A stretch of DNA of 64,000 nt. It comes from JTS-RE37 sp963756115 (GTDB lineage Bacteria > Bacteroidota > Bacteroidia > Flavobacteriales > Flavobacteriaceae). The first letter of the stretch is position 1; each line of letters starts with the position of its first letter. Of the stretch, positions 1-9,109 are shown in pieces. The translations under genes were made by a program, and so were the position numbers. Location of the stretch: positions 317,855-381,854 of the forward strand of contig CAVWMN010000001.1 in the NCBI GenBank assembly GCA_963756115.1, read 5' to 3'. Under the pieces are notes generated by a model. It worked only from the letters and a program-made list of their open reading frames with translations, was not told where the DNA came from and searched no databases.

Positions 1-588
1 ATTGATTCCCCAGAGTTGTTCATCTGCCCTGCCAAACTTCAACTGGCTGAAGGGGATCTTCATTTCGGCTGTCCATCCTTCGGAATCGGTCCTGGCGGCC
101 GTATACCAGATAGGGTTCCAGCTGTCATCGATACTATTCCCGTTATCAGCCACAAATTCGTCGCCCTTTACCCCTGCAGAGGTAACCACAAAGGTGTAGG
201 CGGTGCGCAGGTCATGATTGCCATCGATGATGAGGGCAACGCGGTCTCCCACAAAACTATCCCTCCTCGCCATCCGCCTTACCATCTTTCCGGGAACGGA
301 ATCATAACAGCGGAAGGCGGCATACAGGTATTTCTGGTCATACGTGATTTTAAAAGTGGTTCGCTGGCCCGGTGGGCTGTTCTCATCGGGCATCCATTCA
401 ACAAAATCACCTTCCCAGGGGACCCCTTCCCAGGCCTCGTCATCCAGTATCCCATCGATATTCGGTGGTGCTTCCGCAGTGATCTCTGCGGTGGTATAGA
501 CACGCTTTGGCGTCGTGGCAACCATATCCTGGGCCTCTACATGTCCGACAAAAATTATAAGAAAAGGTAAAACAAAGTGTATACGCAT
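1..588 (-). CDS. DUF5916 / CBM9-like outer-membrane protein, N-terminal part (cut by window edge)
   Basis: Reading the minus strand from the ATG at 588 gives 196 uninterrupted codons that run off the window start. The protein opens with a signal peptide (MRIHFVLPFLIIFVGHVEAQ). A carbohydrate-binding family 9-like domain follows (PPNIDGILDDEAWEGVPWEG, about residues 40-60, then YDQKYLYAAFRCYDS). The next gene downstream in coordinate order is a close paralogue, and the two align without gaps over this whole stretch. Family members usually continue into a DUF5916 outer-membrane beta-barrel. Function is unknown; binding or uptake of a glycan or organic ligand at the cell surface is plausible. 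The start is well supported because the signal peptide begins exactly there. Confidence 0.85.
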   Translation of the reverse strand, partial: MRIHFVLPFLIIFVGHVEAQDMVATTPKRVYTTAEITAEAPPNIDGILDDEAWEGVPWEGDFVEWMPDENSPPGQRTTFKITYDQKYLYAAFRCYDSVPGKMVRRMARRDSFVGDRVALIIDGNHDLRTAYTFVVTSAGVKGDEFVADNGNSIDDSWNPIWYTAARTDSEGWTAEMKIPFSQLKFGRADEQLWGIN

Positions 589-694
589 GGGGGGGTTGGT
601 CAGTTGGCTTATTATTTGAAGGCCCTAAAATAAGTGTATCTCCGGGAAGGGTTTTGGGTTTATCATTTTTTTAACTAAATGACTGAGCCAGGAG

Positions 695-3347
695 CTATAA
701 TACAAAACGGTATGTAGCTTTGACCAGGAAGATATTAAGTGGCTTTTCACCCCCGAATACGGTATCGTTCAGACTCCTGATAAGGCCCTGTTGCGGATCC
801 CCGCTACGGGACAGGTCTTGTGACCAGACGAGGAATATCTCGGAGCCCGGGATATACTCCCAGCGAACCACCAGATTGGAACGGAACTGAATAAATGAAA
901 AATCGGGGTTCCCGAAATTAAAATCCGGAGTGCCGTCTCGGTTCAGATCAACCTCGTAGCTGTCGTTAACAAGGGTAACCTGGTCAGCTGAGTAAGACAG
1001 GATCCGGTCATCAAAATTTTTAGCCAGCGGATCTGTGACCTGTTTAAAATTCGAATAGCGCCCGCGGGAGATAAATGGCTGCCCCCAATACTGGATGGAT
1101 AAATTGGGATTTATGGTGTAATTCAGCCTCAGGGACATACTCAGTGTTCGCTGTGCTATTTCCCCGTTCAGGTAGATGGCTTCCCCGTTGACATCGAGAT
1201 TGTTGATAAATTGTAATTTATCAGTGTTGATACTGTACTGCGGAAAGGCGGAGATCCGCAGCGCATTGAATGGCTGGTAGGTAAGCCCGAATTCGATGTC
1301 ATACTGTGAATAGGAATTATCCAGGCCTTTGCGACCGTTGTGGAATATTGAGAAGCTTATCTTTTTCCGGCTATCGGTTTCAATCCCATTGAAAAATCCG
1401 ACATCGGGCGACTGCCGGAGCCGGGGGCCTCCCCGCAATGCAAAATTGGAATATTGTACCGGCAGGTAGTTGAACCCGATATTGGAAAACCAGTTATTCT
1501 TCCAGTTTTGCCAGCTGTTGGTATTGAACTGCAACAGGTTGTGGTTGCCCCCAAAATCCCAGACCGTCCAGTGGTTATAATTGATCCCAACCTTCCTGAA
1601 CGTGCTATCGGGTTTCAGGGTTTGATAGCCGACCCAGGTATAATGCCGTATGTCATCTGCCCGGCGCTGAAAACCAATATCGTTCAATTCCAGTTCCGGC
1701 GACCGCCAGGTCCCCCCTGTTTCGAACTTCCAGTGCCCATTCCCTATTTTGCCCAGTTGGAGGTTACCCCCGGTCCCTGTGAGCGATGTCCGGGTAGTAT
1801 CTACCGAGACATAATCCGCATCCCCCCGCTGGAAGAGGTGAACGATAGCCTGCTGCGTATTGGTAATAGCTTCCGTACTGCCTTTTACGTGGCTCCAGTT
1901 TATATTTCCCCCCAGGTACCAGTCGCGCTCATTCCACTGATGTTTGAAATCAACCCCGCCCGAATAGGCAGCCTGGTGCAGAAAATCGAGGCCCCCGCTC
2001 AGTTCATCCCGGTTGGTTGCGGTAAATATTCCCCCGATGAATGTATTTTTGTTGTTAAAATCCTTCTGCAGCCTTCCAACGAAGTAATTGGTAAGGGGTT
2101 CCACCAATTCTTTCCTTCGGCTGCCCGCATGGTCGATGTTAGCAAACCTTTTTGCGGTAAGGCTCTCCAACACCCCGATTGACCATCCGTCTTTTGTTTT
2201 CCCACTGAATTTCGCAGCGCCGAGGATGGGAGTGTTCTCGGGCAGCTCTATGTATTCACCGGCGGCAGCATCCGGAAAACCCTGTGGACTCCTCCCGATC
2301 CTGCGGGAATAGAAAACATTGTCTGAACCAAAGGTATTTCCGGCCTGGGAACTGGATAAACTAAAATTAAAAATGTTTTTGTTTTCGACAAAAAAAGGCC
2401 GCCGCTCTTCAAAAAAGATCTGGAACCCGTCAAGGGCAATGGCCGAGGGATCAGCTTCTACCTGCCCAAAATCAGGGTTTACGGTCAGGTCTAAAGTAAG
2501 GTCGTTGGTCACTCCAATTTTGGCATCCAGCCCTCCGGTGATCTTTCCGTCACTACCGTCGCGAAACGGGTTGCCGGCTTCGGCTTCAAAGGATTCCAGG
2601 CGGGCTAAGGTATAGGGTTGTATCTCCAGTTGTTTCTGGGGCTCCAGGTCTACCAATCCCTTCAGCAATCCAAATTCGCTTACAAAACCCGGGGTATCTG
2701 CCGGCAACCGTTGCCAGACAGAGCGTTCCTCTTCCCGGAAGAGCCTGCGCATAAATTCCATACCCCATACCTGTTCCGGGGCCTTCCCAAATTTTAACTG
2801 GCTAAGGGGGATGCGCAGCTCTGCTGTCCATCCTTCCGCATCAATATTTGTTTTGGTGTACCAAATGGGATTCCAGCTTTCATCTTCATTTCCCCCATTA
2901 TCAGACTCCAGGAGATCTGCCTTCACCCCTGCCGCGGTTACAATAAACCCGAAGGCGGTACGCTTGTCGTGATAGCTGTCAATAAATACACCCACCCAGT
3001 CCCCTTCGAAACCCATCCCGCCGGGAAAGCCTCCGGACAATCTTATCAGGTTCCGCATCAAAACAACGGATAGCTATATAAAGGGATTTCTGGTCGTATA
3101 GGATTTTAAACCTGGTCTGATGATCGGGTGCCGTATTTTCATCCGGCCTTTGCTCAATAAAGTCCCCGCCCCACTCAATGGTATTCCAGACTGTGTCATC
3201 CAGGAGCCCGTCTATGACAGGTGGTTGTTCATTTCCTATAGGCTTGGTGCTGTATTCACGTTTTGGAACGACGCTGGCAGAATCCTGGGCAGTCAAATTA
3301 AACAGTACCAAAAAAAAGGCGGCTAGTGCAAATAGGCTGGTTCTCAT
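695..3347 (-). pseudogene. DUF5916 / CBM9-like outer-membrane protein, frameshifted
   Basis: Two minus-strand frames make one protein. The N-terminal part (3347 to about 3009) has a signal peptide (MRTSLFALAAFFLVLFNLTAQ) and a CBM9-like domain. The C-terminal part (about 3007 to 695) holds the DUF5916 region with the family motifs LTVNPDFGQVEADPS and FFEERRPFFVEN, then many amphipathic beta strands ending in an aromatic-rich barrel terminus. The paralogue at the window start reads RRDSFVGDR where this gene would read RRDGF-EGDW, so one extra base near 3008 explains the break. Joined length is about 883 residues, normal for the family. The rest of the frame is intact, so this is a very recent mutation or a sequencing error. 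An outer-membrane location is expected; the ligand is unknown. Confidence 0.8.
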
Positions 3348-3489
3348 AATTGATATTATGATGTTTTACCTAAAGACTATTATATTTGAATGTCGTTACA
3401 GGCAGCGTCGAAAATTTAGATAACTTTAACAAAAATTCCGGCTGTTAAGACCATGGGCTCTTTTTACAGAAAATAATGACATTTCAGGA

Positions 3490-3520
3490 TTTGGAATTCA
3501 AGTTAATAATTGTACATTTG
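3490..3520 (+). promoter_or_regulatory. Bacteroidota-type promoter of rplM-rpsI
   Basis: TTTG at 3490-3493 and TACATTTG at 3513-3520 are separated by 19 bases. This matches the primary sigma-factor consensus of Bacteroidota (-33 TTG, -7 TAnnTTTG). Transcription would begin near 3526, about 40 bases before the rplM start. It is the clearest complete promoter in the window. Confidence 0.75.
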
Positions 3521-3568
3521 CAGCCCGCTAATCGGGATTATAGTGTTTAATCATTAAATATATAGGTA

Positions 3569-4024
3569 GTGGATACATTGAGCTACAAGACCATTTCAGC
3601 CAATAAAAAGACCGTTGACAAACAGTGGTTATTGGTGAATGCAGAAGGTCAAACCTTAGGTCGGATTGCTTCGGAAGTGGCAAGATTGCTGCGGGGAAAG
3701 CATAAAACGAATTTTACCCCTCATGTGGATTGTGGCGATAATGTAATTGTCATCAACGCAGAGAAGGTGCATCTTTCGGGCAACAAATGGGAAAAGAAGA
3801 CATACATCCGCCATACCGGATACCCAGGCGGGCAACGCTCGTTGACAGCCAGTGAATTGTTGGTTAAGAAGCCGGAGAGCATAGTGGAAAAAGCGGTAAA
3901 AGGGATGCTTCCCAAGAACAAGCTCGGATCTGAACTTTTCAGGAACCTTCGGGTCTATGTAGGTGCCGATCACGGGCAGGAGGCTCAAAAACCAACCGAA
4001 GTTAATTTAAACGAGCTTAAGTAA
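3569..4024 (+). CDS. rplM: 50S ribosomal protein L13
   Basis: This 151-residue protein is a full-length L13 of the large ribosomal subunit. Family hallmarks seen are LGRIASEVARLLRGKHK, TPHVDCGDNVIVINAEK and the C-terminal KGMLPKNKLG. The start codon is GTG; the N-terminus it gives (MDTLSYKTISANK) is the usual flavobacterial L13 start, and no in-frame ATG lies at a better position. It is followed after two bases by rpsI, the normal L13-S9 pair, and both should be transcribed from the promoter at 3490-3520. Confidence 0.97.
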   Translation: MDTLSYKTISANKKTVDKQWLLVNAEGQTLGRIASEVARLLRGKHKTNFTPHVDCGDNVIVINAEKVHLSGNKWEKKTYIRHTGYPGGQRSLTASELLVKKPESIVEKAVKGMLPKNKLGSELFRNLRVYVGADHGQEAQKPTEVNLNELK

Positions 4025-4026
4025 AT

Positions 4027-4413
4027 ATGGATACGATTCATAAAATTGGCAGGAGAAAAACCGCAGTAGCCCGGGTATATGTAACCGATGGAAAGGGCAC
4101 TATCACCATCAACAAAAGGGATCTGACAGAGTATTTCCCTACTGCGACATTACAATACAAAGTAAAACAACCCTTCACGCTAACCAACAACCAGGAAAAT
4201 TTTGATGTAAAGGTCAATGTTTATGGGGGTGGGATAACCGGACAGGCCGAGGCAATCCGTCTGGCACTTTCCAGGGCGTTGTGTGAAATGGATGCAGATC
4301 ACCGGATCGTATTAAAACCGGAAGGTCTTTTAACAAGGGATCCGCGGATGGTGGAGCGTAAGAAATTCGGTCAGAAAAAAGCACGGAAGAAATTCCAGTT
4401 CTCCAAACGTTAA
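4027..4413 (+). CDS. rpsI: 30S ribosomal protein S9
   Basis: This 128-residue full-length S9 has the standard N-terminal IGRRKTAVARVYV motif, the GGGITGQAEAIRLALSRAL core and the basic tail KKARKKFQFSKR that reaches toward the P-site tRNA. It begins two bases after the rplM stop, so the two are co-transcribed and probably translationally coupled. About 280 bases without a gene follow before rpsB. Confidence 0.97.
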   Translation: MDTIHKIGRRKTAVARVYVTDGKGTITINKRDLTEYFPTATLQYKVKQPFTLTNNQENFDVKVNVYGGGITGQAEAIRLALSRALCEMDADHRIVLKPEGLLTRDPRMVERKKFGQKKARKKFQFSKR

Positions 4414-4694
4414 TCAGTATTGCATGGTTTTCCGGTTCCTTCGGGATCCGGTTGACCCCATTATATAAAAGGGTCCCCACAATAGTAAAAAGGGGGAAAG
4501 TATCAATCTAAAGTTCATTGAAAATCTCCGTAGCCGGAGATCCCTAAAAACCTGAGACAGCCGGAATTATTATTTCATTCCGACCTACGCAGGACCAATT
4601 TAGTTTAGCATCTAAATAGTAAAGGCACGTCCGGGCGACCGGGAATACCACTTTATTATTGCTAATTCAAAGGAACGTAAACTAAGTATCACAA
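4414..4694 (+). promoter_or_regulatory. rpsI-rpsB intergenic region with a candidate leader hairpin
   Basis: No gene fits in these 281 bases. A perfect 7-bp stem with a TAGC loop lies at 4524-4541 (ATCTCCG / CGGAGAT). There is no T-run after it, so it is not an ordinary terminator. Its place about 150 bases before rpsB would suit an mRNA leader for S2 autoregulation, a mechanism known for ribosomal protein operons; that role is inference only. An imperfect CCGGTTCC-TTCG-GGATCCGG stem sits near 4431-4450. Confidence 0.35.
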
Positions 4695-5876
4695 ATGGCA
4701 AAAAAAGTCGAAGTAAAAGAATTATTGGAAGCAGGTGTCCATTTTGGCCACCTAACCCGGAAATGGAATCCGAATATGGCGCCCTATATCTACATGGAGC
4801 GCAACGGGATCCACGTTATCAACCTCTATAAAACAGTTGCAAAATTGGAAGAAGCCAATGAGGCCCTTTCAAAAATTGCAGCATCCGGAAGAAAGATCCT
4901 TTTTGTAGCTACCAAAAAACAGGCAAAGGATATTGTGGCTGAAAAAGTTGCAAAAGTGAACATGCCCTATATCACCGAAAGGTGGCCGGGCGGTATGCTT
5001 ACCAATTTTGTGACCATCCGGAAGGCAGTCAAGAAAATGGCTTCCATCGACCGGATGAAAAAAGATGGTACCTTTAATACGCTTTCCAAAAAAGAACGGC
5101 TGCAGGTAGACCGGCTTCGTGCCAAACTGGAAAAAAACCTTGGCTCGATCTCCGAGATGAGTCGTTTGCCGGGAGCACTTTTCGTTGTGGACACCATGCG
5201 GGAGCACATTGCGGTAAAAGAGGCACAGAAACTGAACATCCCCATCTTTGCCATGGTTGATACCAATTCTGACCCAAGGCCAATTGATTATGTCATCCCA
5301 TCCAATGATGATGCCTCCAAGTCCATCGATGTGATCATGACACAGGTTACCAATGCGGTTGCCGAAGGCCTGGCAGAAAGAAAATCTGAAAAACAACCGG
5401 ATTCGGATGATAGTGACACTTTCACTGATGAAGCTCCGAAGCGAAAAATGAGGGCGCGGGTAGACGAAGAGAAATCCGGCCAAAAGGCTGAAGTGACTTC
5501 CAAAGCTGAAAAAACCGAACCCGCTGCAGAAAGCAGCCCGGAAAAACCGGAAGCCGGGAAACAGGAGGAAGCAGAAACCACGACCGCTGCTTCCGAAACC
5601 ACTACCCAGGATGATGACCAGCAGACAGACGACCTGACAAAAATTGAAGGTATGGGCCCAAAGGCTGCTGAAGCCCTTGTGAACAGTGGAATGGAAACGT
5701 TTGCAAAACTGGCAAAGGCCAAACCGGAAAAGATCAAGGAGATTTTGACGGAAGCCAATTCCAGGATGTCCCACCTCGATACCAATTCCTGGCCCAAGCA
5801 GGCTAAAATGGCTGCTGATGGGAAATGGGAGGAATTAAAGGAATGGCAGGATAATGCAAAAGCCGGAATTGAATAA
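4695..5876 (+). CDS. rpsB: 30S ribosomal protein S2 with C-terminal HhH extension
   Basis: Residues 1 to about 230 are a standard S2 (KELLEAGVHFGHLTRKWNP, ITERWPGGMLTNFVTIRKA, IPIFAMVDTNSDP). The protein then continues to 393 residues, about 150 longer than the usual S2. The extension has a charged low-complexity linker rich in E, K, S, P and T (about 231-311). A compact domain follows (312-393) with the helix-hairpin-helix signature DLTKIEGMGPKAAEALVNSG and a Trp-containing tail (KWEELKEWQDNA). Similar HhH tails occur on some flavobacterial L21 proteins. The extension may bind rRNA or another ribosomal partner, which is inference. tsf follows after 59 bases in the classic rpsB-tsf order. Confidence 0.95.
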   Translation: MAKKVEVKELLEAGVHFGHLTRKWNPNMAPYIYMERNGIHVINLYKTVAKLEEANEALSKIAASGRKILFVATKKQAKDIVAEKVAKVNMPYITERWPGGMLTNFVTIRKAVKKMASIDRMKKDGTFNTLSKKERLQVDRLRAKLEKNLGSISEMSRLPGALFVVDTMREHIAVKEAQKLNIPIFAMVDTNSDPRPIDYVIPSNDDASKSIDVIMTQVTNAVAEGLAERKSEKQPDSDDSDTFTDEAPKRKMRARVDEEKSGQKAEVTSKAEKTEPAAESSPEKPEAGKQEEAETTTAASETTTQDDDQQTDDLTKIEGMGPKAAEALVNSGMETFAKLAKAKPEKIKEILTEANSRMSHLDTNSWPKQAKMAADGKWEELKEWQDNAKAGIE

Positions 5877-5898
5877 CGTTACGTGAATTGAGAACAGG

Positions 5899-5915
5899 AT
5901 ACGCCAGGCGTATCC
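5899..5915 (+). promoter_or_regulatory. Palindrome in the rpsB-tsf spacer
   Basis: GATACGC-CAG-GCGTATC is a perfect 7-bp inverted repeat in the short gap between rpsB and tsf, 20 bases before the tsf start. It lacks a T-run. It could be a processing or attenuation hairpin that sets the rpsB:tsf ratio, or an operator; nothing in the sequence decides between these. Confidence 0.35.
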
Positions 5916-5935
5916 CATTAAATACAATAAAAATG

Positions 5936-6760
5936 ATGGTAAAAGTTACCGCAGCGGATGTAAACAACTTACGAAAAACCACAGGCGCAGGGATGATGGA
6001 CTGCAAAAATGCCCTCGTAGAAGCCGAAGGGGATTTTGACCTGGCTATTGAGATCCTGCGTAAAAAAGGACAGAAAGTAGCAGCAAAAAGGGCAGACCGG
6101 GATTCTTCGGAAGGAGCTGCTATTGCCAAGGTAAATGAGGAAAACACCAGTGGTGTGATCATCTCGCTGAACTGTGAAACTGATTTTGTTGCCAAAAACG
6201 AAAGCTTTGTTTCCCTGGCGAATGACCTTGCCCAGGTAGCCCTTGGATTTGAAGACAAGGAGGCCTTTTTGAATGCTCCTTACGAGGGTCACACCGTGCA
6301 GGAAAAATTAACGGAACAGACCGGTGTTATCGGTGAGAAGATCGAGATAGGCGCTTTCAGGAAACTGACTGCCCCTTTTGTCGGGTCCTATATCCATGCC
6401 GGTAACAAGATAGCTACCCTAACAGGGCTTTCTGCTGCGGTGGAAGGTGCCTCGGAAGTGGCCAAGGATGTTGCCATGCAGGCGGCTGCCATGAACCCTG
6501 TTGCGCTTAATGAAGCGGGTGTGGATCAATCCATAATTGATAAAGAAATTGAGATCGCAAAGGAACAGTTGCGGCAGGAAGGCAAACCCGAAGCAATGCT
6601 CGACAACATCGCAAAAGGTAAACTCAATCGCTTCTTTAAGGACAATACCCTGGTCAACCAGGATTTTATAAAGGACAGCAAATTAAGCGTTGCCCAGTAT
6701 GTAAAATCGATTGACCCGAAACTGGAAGTTACCGGATTTGAAAGGGTAGCCCTCGGTTAA
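5936..6760 (+). CDS. tsf: Elongation factor Ts
   Basis: This is EF-Ts, the guanine nucleotide exchange factor for EF-Tu. Seen are the N-terminal UBA-like domain (VTAADVNNLRKTTGAGMMDC), the Tu-binding motif around GYxxG-like INCETDFVAKNE (here SLNCETDFVAKNESF), and the dimerisation domain (VGSYIHAGNKIATL, AMQAAAMNPVAL). The frame is open upstream to 5888, but MVKVTAADV at 5936 is the family N-terminus. A second ATG directly precedes it at 5933. Length is 274 residues, the normal size for Bacteroidota. It ends before a strong terminator. Confidence 0.96.
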   Translation: MVKVTAADVNNLRKTTGAGMMDCKNALVEAEGDFDLAIEILRKKGQKVAAKRADRDSSEGAAIAKVNEENTSGVIISLNCETDFVAKNESFVSLANDLAQVALGFEDKEAFLNAPYEGHTVQEKLTEQTGVIGEKIEIGAFRKLTAPFVGSYIHAGNKIATLTGLSAAVEGASEVAKDVAMQAAAMNPVALNEAGVDQSIIDKEIEIAKEQLRQEGKPEAMLDNIAKGKLNRFFKDNTLVNQDFIKDSKLSVAQYVKSIDPKLEVTGFERVALG

Positions 6761-6784
6761 GGTTTCATTTATCCTATATACGAT

Positions 6785-6821
6785 AAGACCGCGTATCCTT
6801 TTTGGAACGCGGTCTTTTTTT
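6785..6821 (+). terminator. Rho-independent terminator of rpsB-tsf
   Basis: A stem AAGACCGCGT / ACGCGGTCTT with a 12-base loop is followed directly by a run of T. It lies 25 bases after the tsf stop. Confidence 0.9.
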
Positions 6822-6992
6822 GATGGTGGTTTCCGCATTTGAGGAAAGCGCGGACAGGGTTATTAAGTATACTGCTTAACGCTATTGTTTCTTCAAAAAG
6901 GTTACAGATATGGTTACCTACAGGATACCGGATATTACAAAAAAGCATCACAACAAGGGTGATGGCTTATTTGAGTTGAACTTCCAGCGCCC

Positions 6993-8861
6993 TTATCCCT
7001 TCATCCAGGCTTCCCGCAATTTGAGCTGTTGAGCAGTGGCCCCTTCCTCGGGTACAATGGTTTCCACGGTTACAACCGGTTTTCCCACTTTCCCGGATAA
7101 GGTGAGTTCCTTTCCGCTGCGGTCCACTTCCATGGTGATCTCGGTGTCAGGTGTCCATCCAAAACTCTGGCCTATGATGGGCCTGATGGCATCCAGGTCG
7201 ATAGTTGTACCATTGATGCTGCTGATCACATCGCCACCCTGCAAGCCTAAATCAGTCATAAAGCTGTTAAGTTCTATCCCTTTCCTTACAAAAATAGCAT
7301 TGTTATTTGCCTGGTCCACATCAATGTATGGCATCTCCCCCTGCAGGAAATAACCGCTCGCCTGTTCTTCTGAGGTTGTGGTAAGGCCCACCTTATCCAG
7401 GTAGACGGTATAATCAATCGGGGTATCACCAATAACATAGGTATCAAAAAATGACCTGATCTCCGGGTAGGTCATCGCTACGATTTCATCGATGAGCTTA
7501 TCATCTTCAAAAGGGGTGTTGTTATCATACTTTTTGGATAACTCCTTCATAAGCCACAGTACACCTTTTTCCCCTCCGCTGAGTTCCCGGAGGGTAATGT
7601 CCAGGGCCATATTGATCAACGCACCCTTTTCATACACATTGGCATAGTTTTTCTTATACGGTTCATCCAGGATATTTTTACTCATTACCGTAAAAGACAT
7701 GGCATCATCGAATGAATGGGAATTATTGATTTTCTGCATGATGCGCTCATAGAATTCCGTGGCATCGATCAATCCCTGCTGGATCTGGAAGAGGTTGGCA
7801 AAATATTCGGTGGTTCCTTCATACATCCAAAGGTGCGCGGACATTTTCGGGTTATTGAAATCGAAATACTGGATTTCCCTGGAATGCACGCTGAGCGGCG
7901 TTACAATATGGAAAAACTCATGGGAAACCACATCCACCATAGCCTCCTCCAACTGATCTTTGGGCATTTGTTCCGGAAGGACCACTACTGTAGATGTATG
8001 GTGTTCCAGCGCTCCAAACCCGCCGGCATCGGTATCACCCAGTGTTGAAAGATAGAGGAGGATATTGTATTTTTTTGTGCCGTCAATATCACCCAAAAAT
8101 GCTTTTTGAGCCCCCATCATCTTCTCCATCCGCGGCTTCAGGTCTGATGCTGTGTACACCCCGTTCGGTGAATATACACTCAATGTCACGGTTATATCAT
8201 TGATCGTAAACGTTTCTGTATTGGGTTTGGAATACAGGATCGGATTGTCGATTACCTCGAAATACCTGGCAGCGATAAACCTGTCTGCCGCTGTACTGTC
8301 TGCGCTCACCATTCGATCCATGGAAGTTGAAGCAACCAGGCCTTTTGGTGCCTCAACGGTCAATTCATAGGGGATTTCCTTAAGTCCCGCAAAGTATCCG
8401 ACAAAACCATGGAGGTTGAGCATATAATTGTCTCCTTTGAGGATATTGGTACCGGCCGGGGAAAAAACAGCGTGTTCCTGTTCCCGTTCGGAATCGTATG
8501 TATCATTCACATAATATGATACCTTGTCCAGGTTTTTACCACTGGAAATGGTCCAGGTATTTTCATCTCCCTTAGCGAAAGGCAGATCTTTTCCATCGTA
8601 ATCCAGCGCCTTGAACCCTTCAATGTACTTGCCATAGTTATCGGCACTATAAGTGCCCGGAACAGTTTTAGGGATATAGAAGGAAACCTCATCTGTCTTA
8701 AATGCACCCGGGTCTACCGTGACCAGGACCTTATCGTCTACCACGTTGACGAGATCAATATTAGCCCTTACCGGTGCTTTTTCTGCCGATACCAAAGCTT
8801 TTCCGGACCCGCACGCATTTAATACCATTCCTGCAAGGAAGAGATACACTACTTTTTTCAT
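6993..8861 (-). CDS. M61 family (glycyl aminopeptidase-like) zinc peptidase, lipoprotein
   Basis: The 622-residue protein starts at the ATG at 8861; the frame is open further upstream, but MKKVVYLFLAGMVLNACGSG is a lipoprotein signal with Cys at about residue 17. An N-terminal beta-rich domain precedes the catalytic domain with HEFFH (about residues 313-317) and the downstream glutamate in MYEGTTEYFA, the gluzincin arrangement of family M61. A C-terminal PDZ-like domain follows (LGLQGGDVISSINGTTIDL). It should act at the cell envelope on peptides; the substrate is unknown. It stands alone, divergent from pyrH and convergent with tsf. Confidence 0.9.
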   Translation of the reverse strand: MKKVVYLFLAGMVLNACGSGKALVSAEKAPVRANIDLVNVVDDKVLVTVDPGAFKTDEVSFYIPKTVPGTYSADNYGKYIEGFKALDYDGKDLPFAKGDENTWTISSGKNLDKVSYYVNDTYDSEREQEHAVFSPAGTNILKGDNYMLNLHGFVGYFAGLKEIPYELTVEAPKGLVASTSMDRMVSADSTAADRFIAARYFEVIDNPILYSKPNTETFTINDITVTLSVYSPNGVYTASDLKPRMEKMMGAQKAFLGDIDGTKKYNILLYLSTLGDTDAGGFGALEHHTSTVVVLPEQMPKDQLEEAMVDVVSHEFFHIVTPLSVHSREIQYFDFNNPKMSAHLWMYEGTTEYFANLFQIQQGLIDATEFYERIMQKINNSHSFDDAMSFTVMSKNILDEPYKKNYANVYEKGALINMALDITLRELSGGEKGVLWLMKELSKKYDNNTPFEDDKLIDEIVAMTYPEIRSFFDTYVIGDTPIDYTVYLDKVGLTTTSEEQASGYFLQGEMPYIDVDQANNNAIFVRKGIELNSFMTDLGLQGGDVISSINGTTIDLDAIRPIIGQSFGWTPDTEITMEVDRSGKELTLSGKVGKPVVTVETIVPEEGATAQQLKLREAWMKG

Positions 8862-9070
8862 GAACTTTAGATTATATAAATTCCGCACAAGATTATTAAA
8901 ATTAATTAAGCTACCGGCACATATTTGCAAATAATTGGCATGCGATAGAACTGGCTGCTACCCCAAATGCAATATTTGTGCCACAGCTGAAAAACCGGAG
9001 GAAGCAGCGCAGTTCCAAAATGCCTTCCCACAATATTCCCGGTAACGGAAAGGAAGTTATCAAACCTTAT

Positions 9071-9088
9071 TAATTTTGATTATTTTTG
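9071..9088 (+). promoter_or_regulatory. Candidate -7 boxes of pyrH-frr
   Basis: Two adjacent matches to TAnnTTTG occur, TAATTTTG (9071-9078) and TATTTTTG (9081-9088), 22-39 bases before the pyrH start. No clear -33 TTG is seen at the expected distance. Confidence 0.45.
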
Positions 9089-9109
9089 TCCCCAAATAAT
9101 AAAAAAGCC

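Noticed and set aside
4869..5774. 301-codon minus-strand frame opposite rpsB
   Set aside because: It lies wholly inside rpsB, is rich in Phe, Cys and His as expected for an antisense shadow, and matches nothing.
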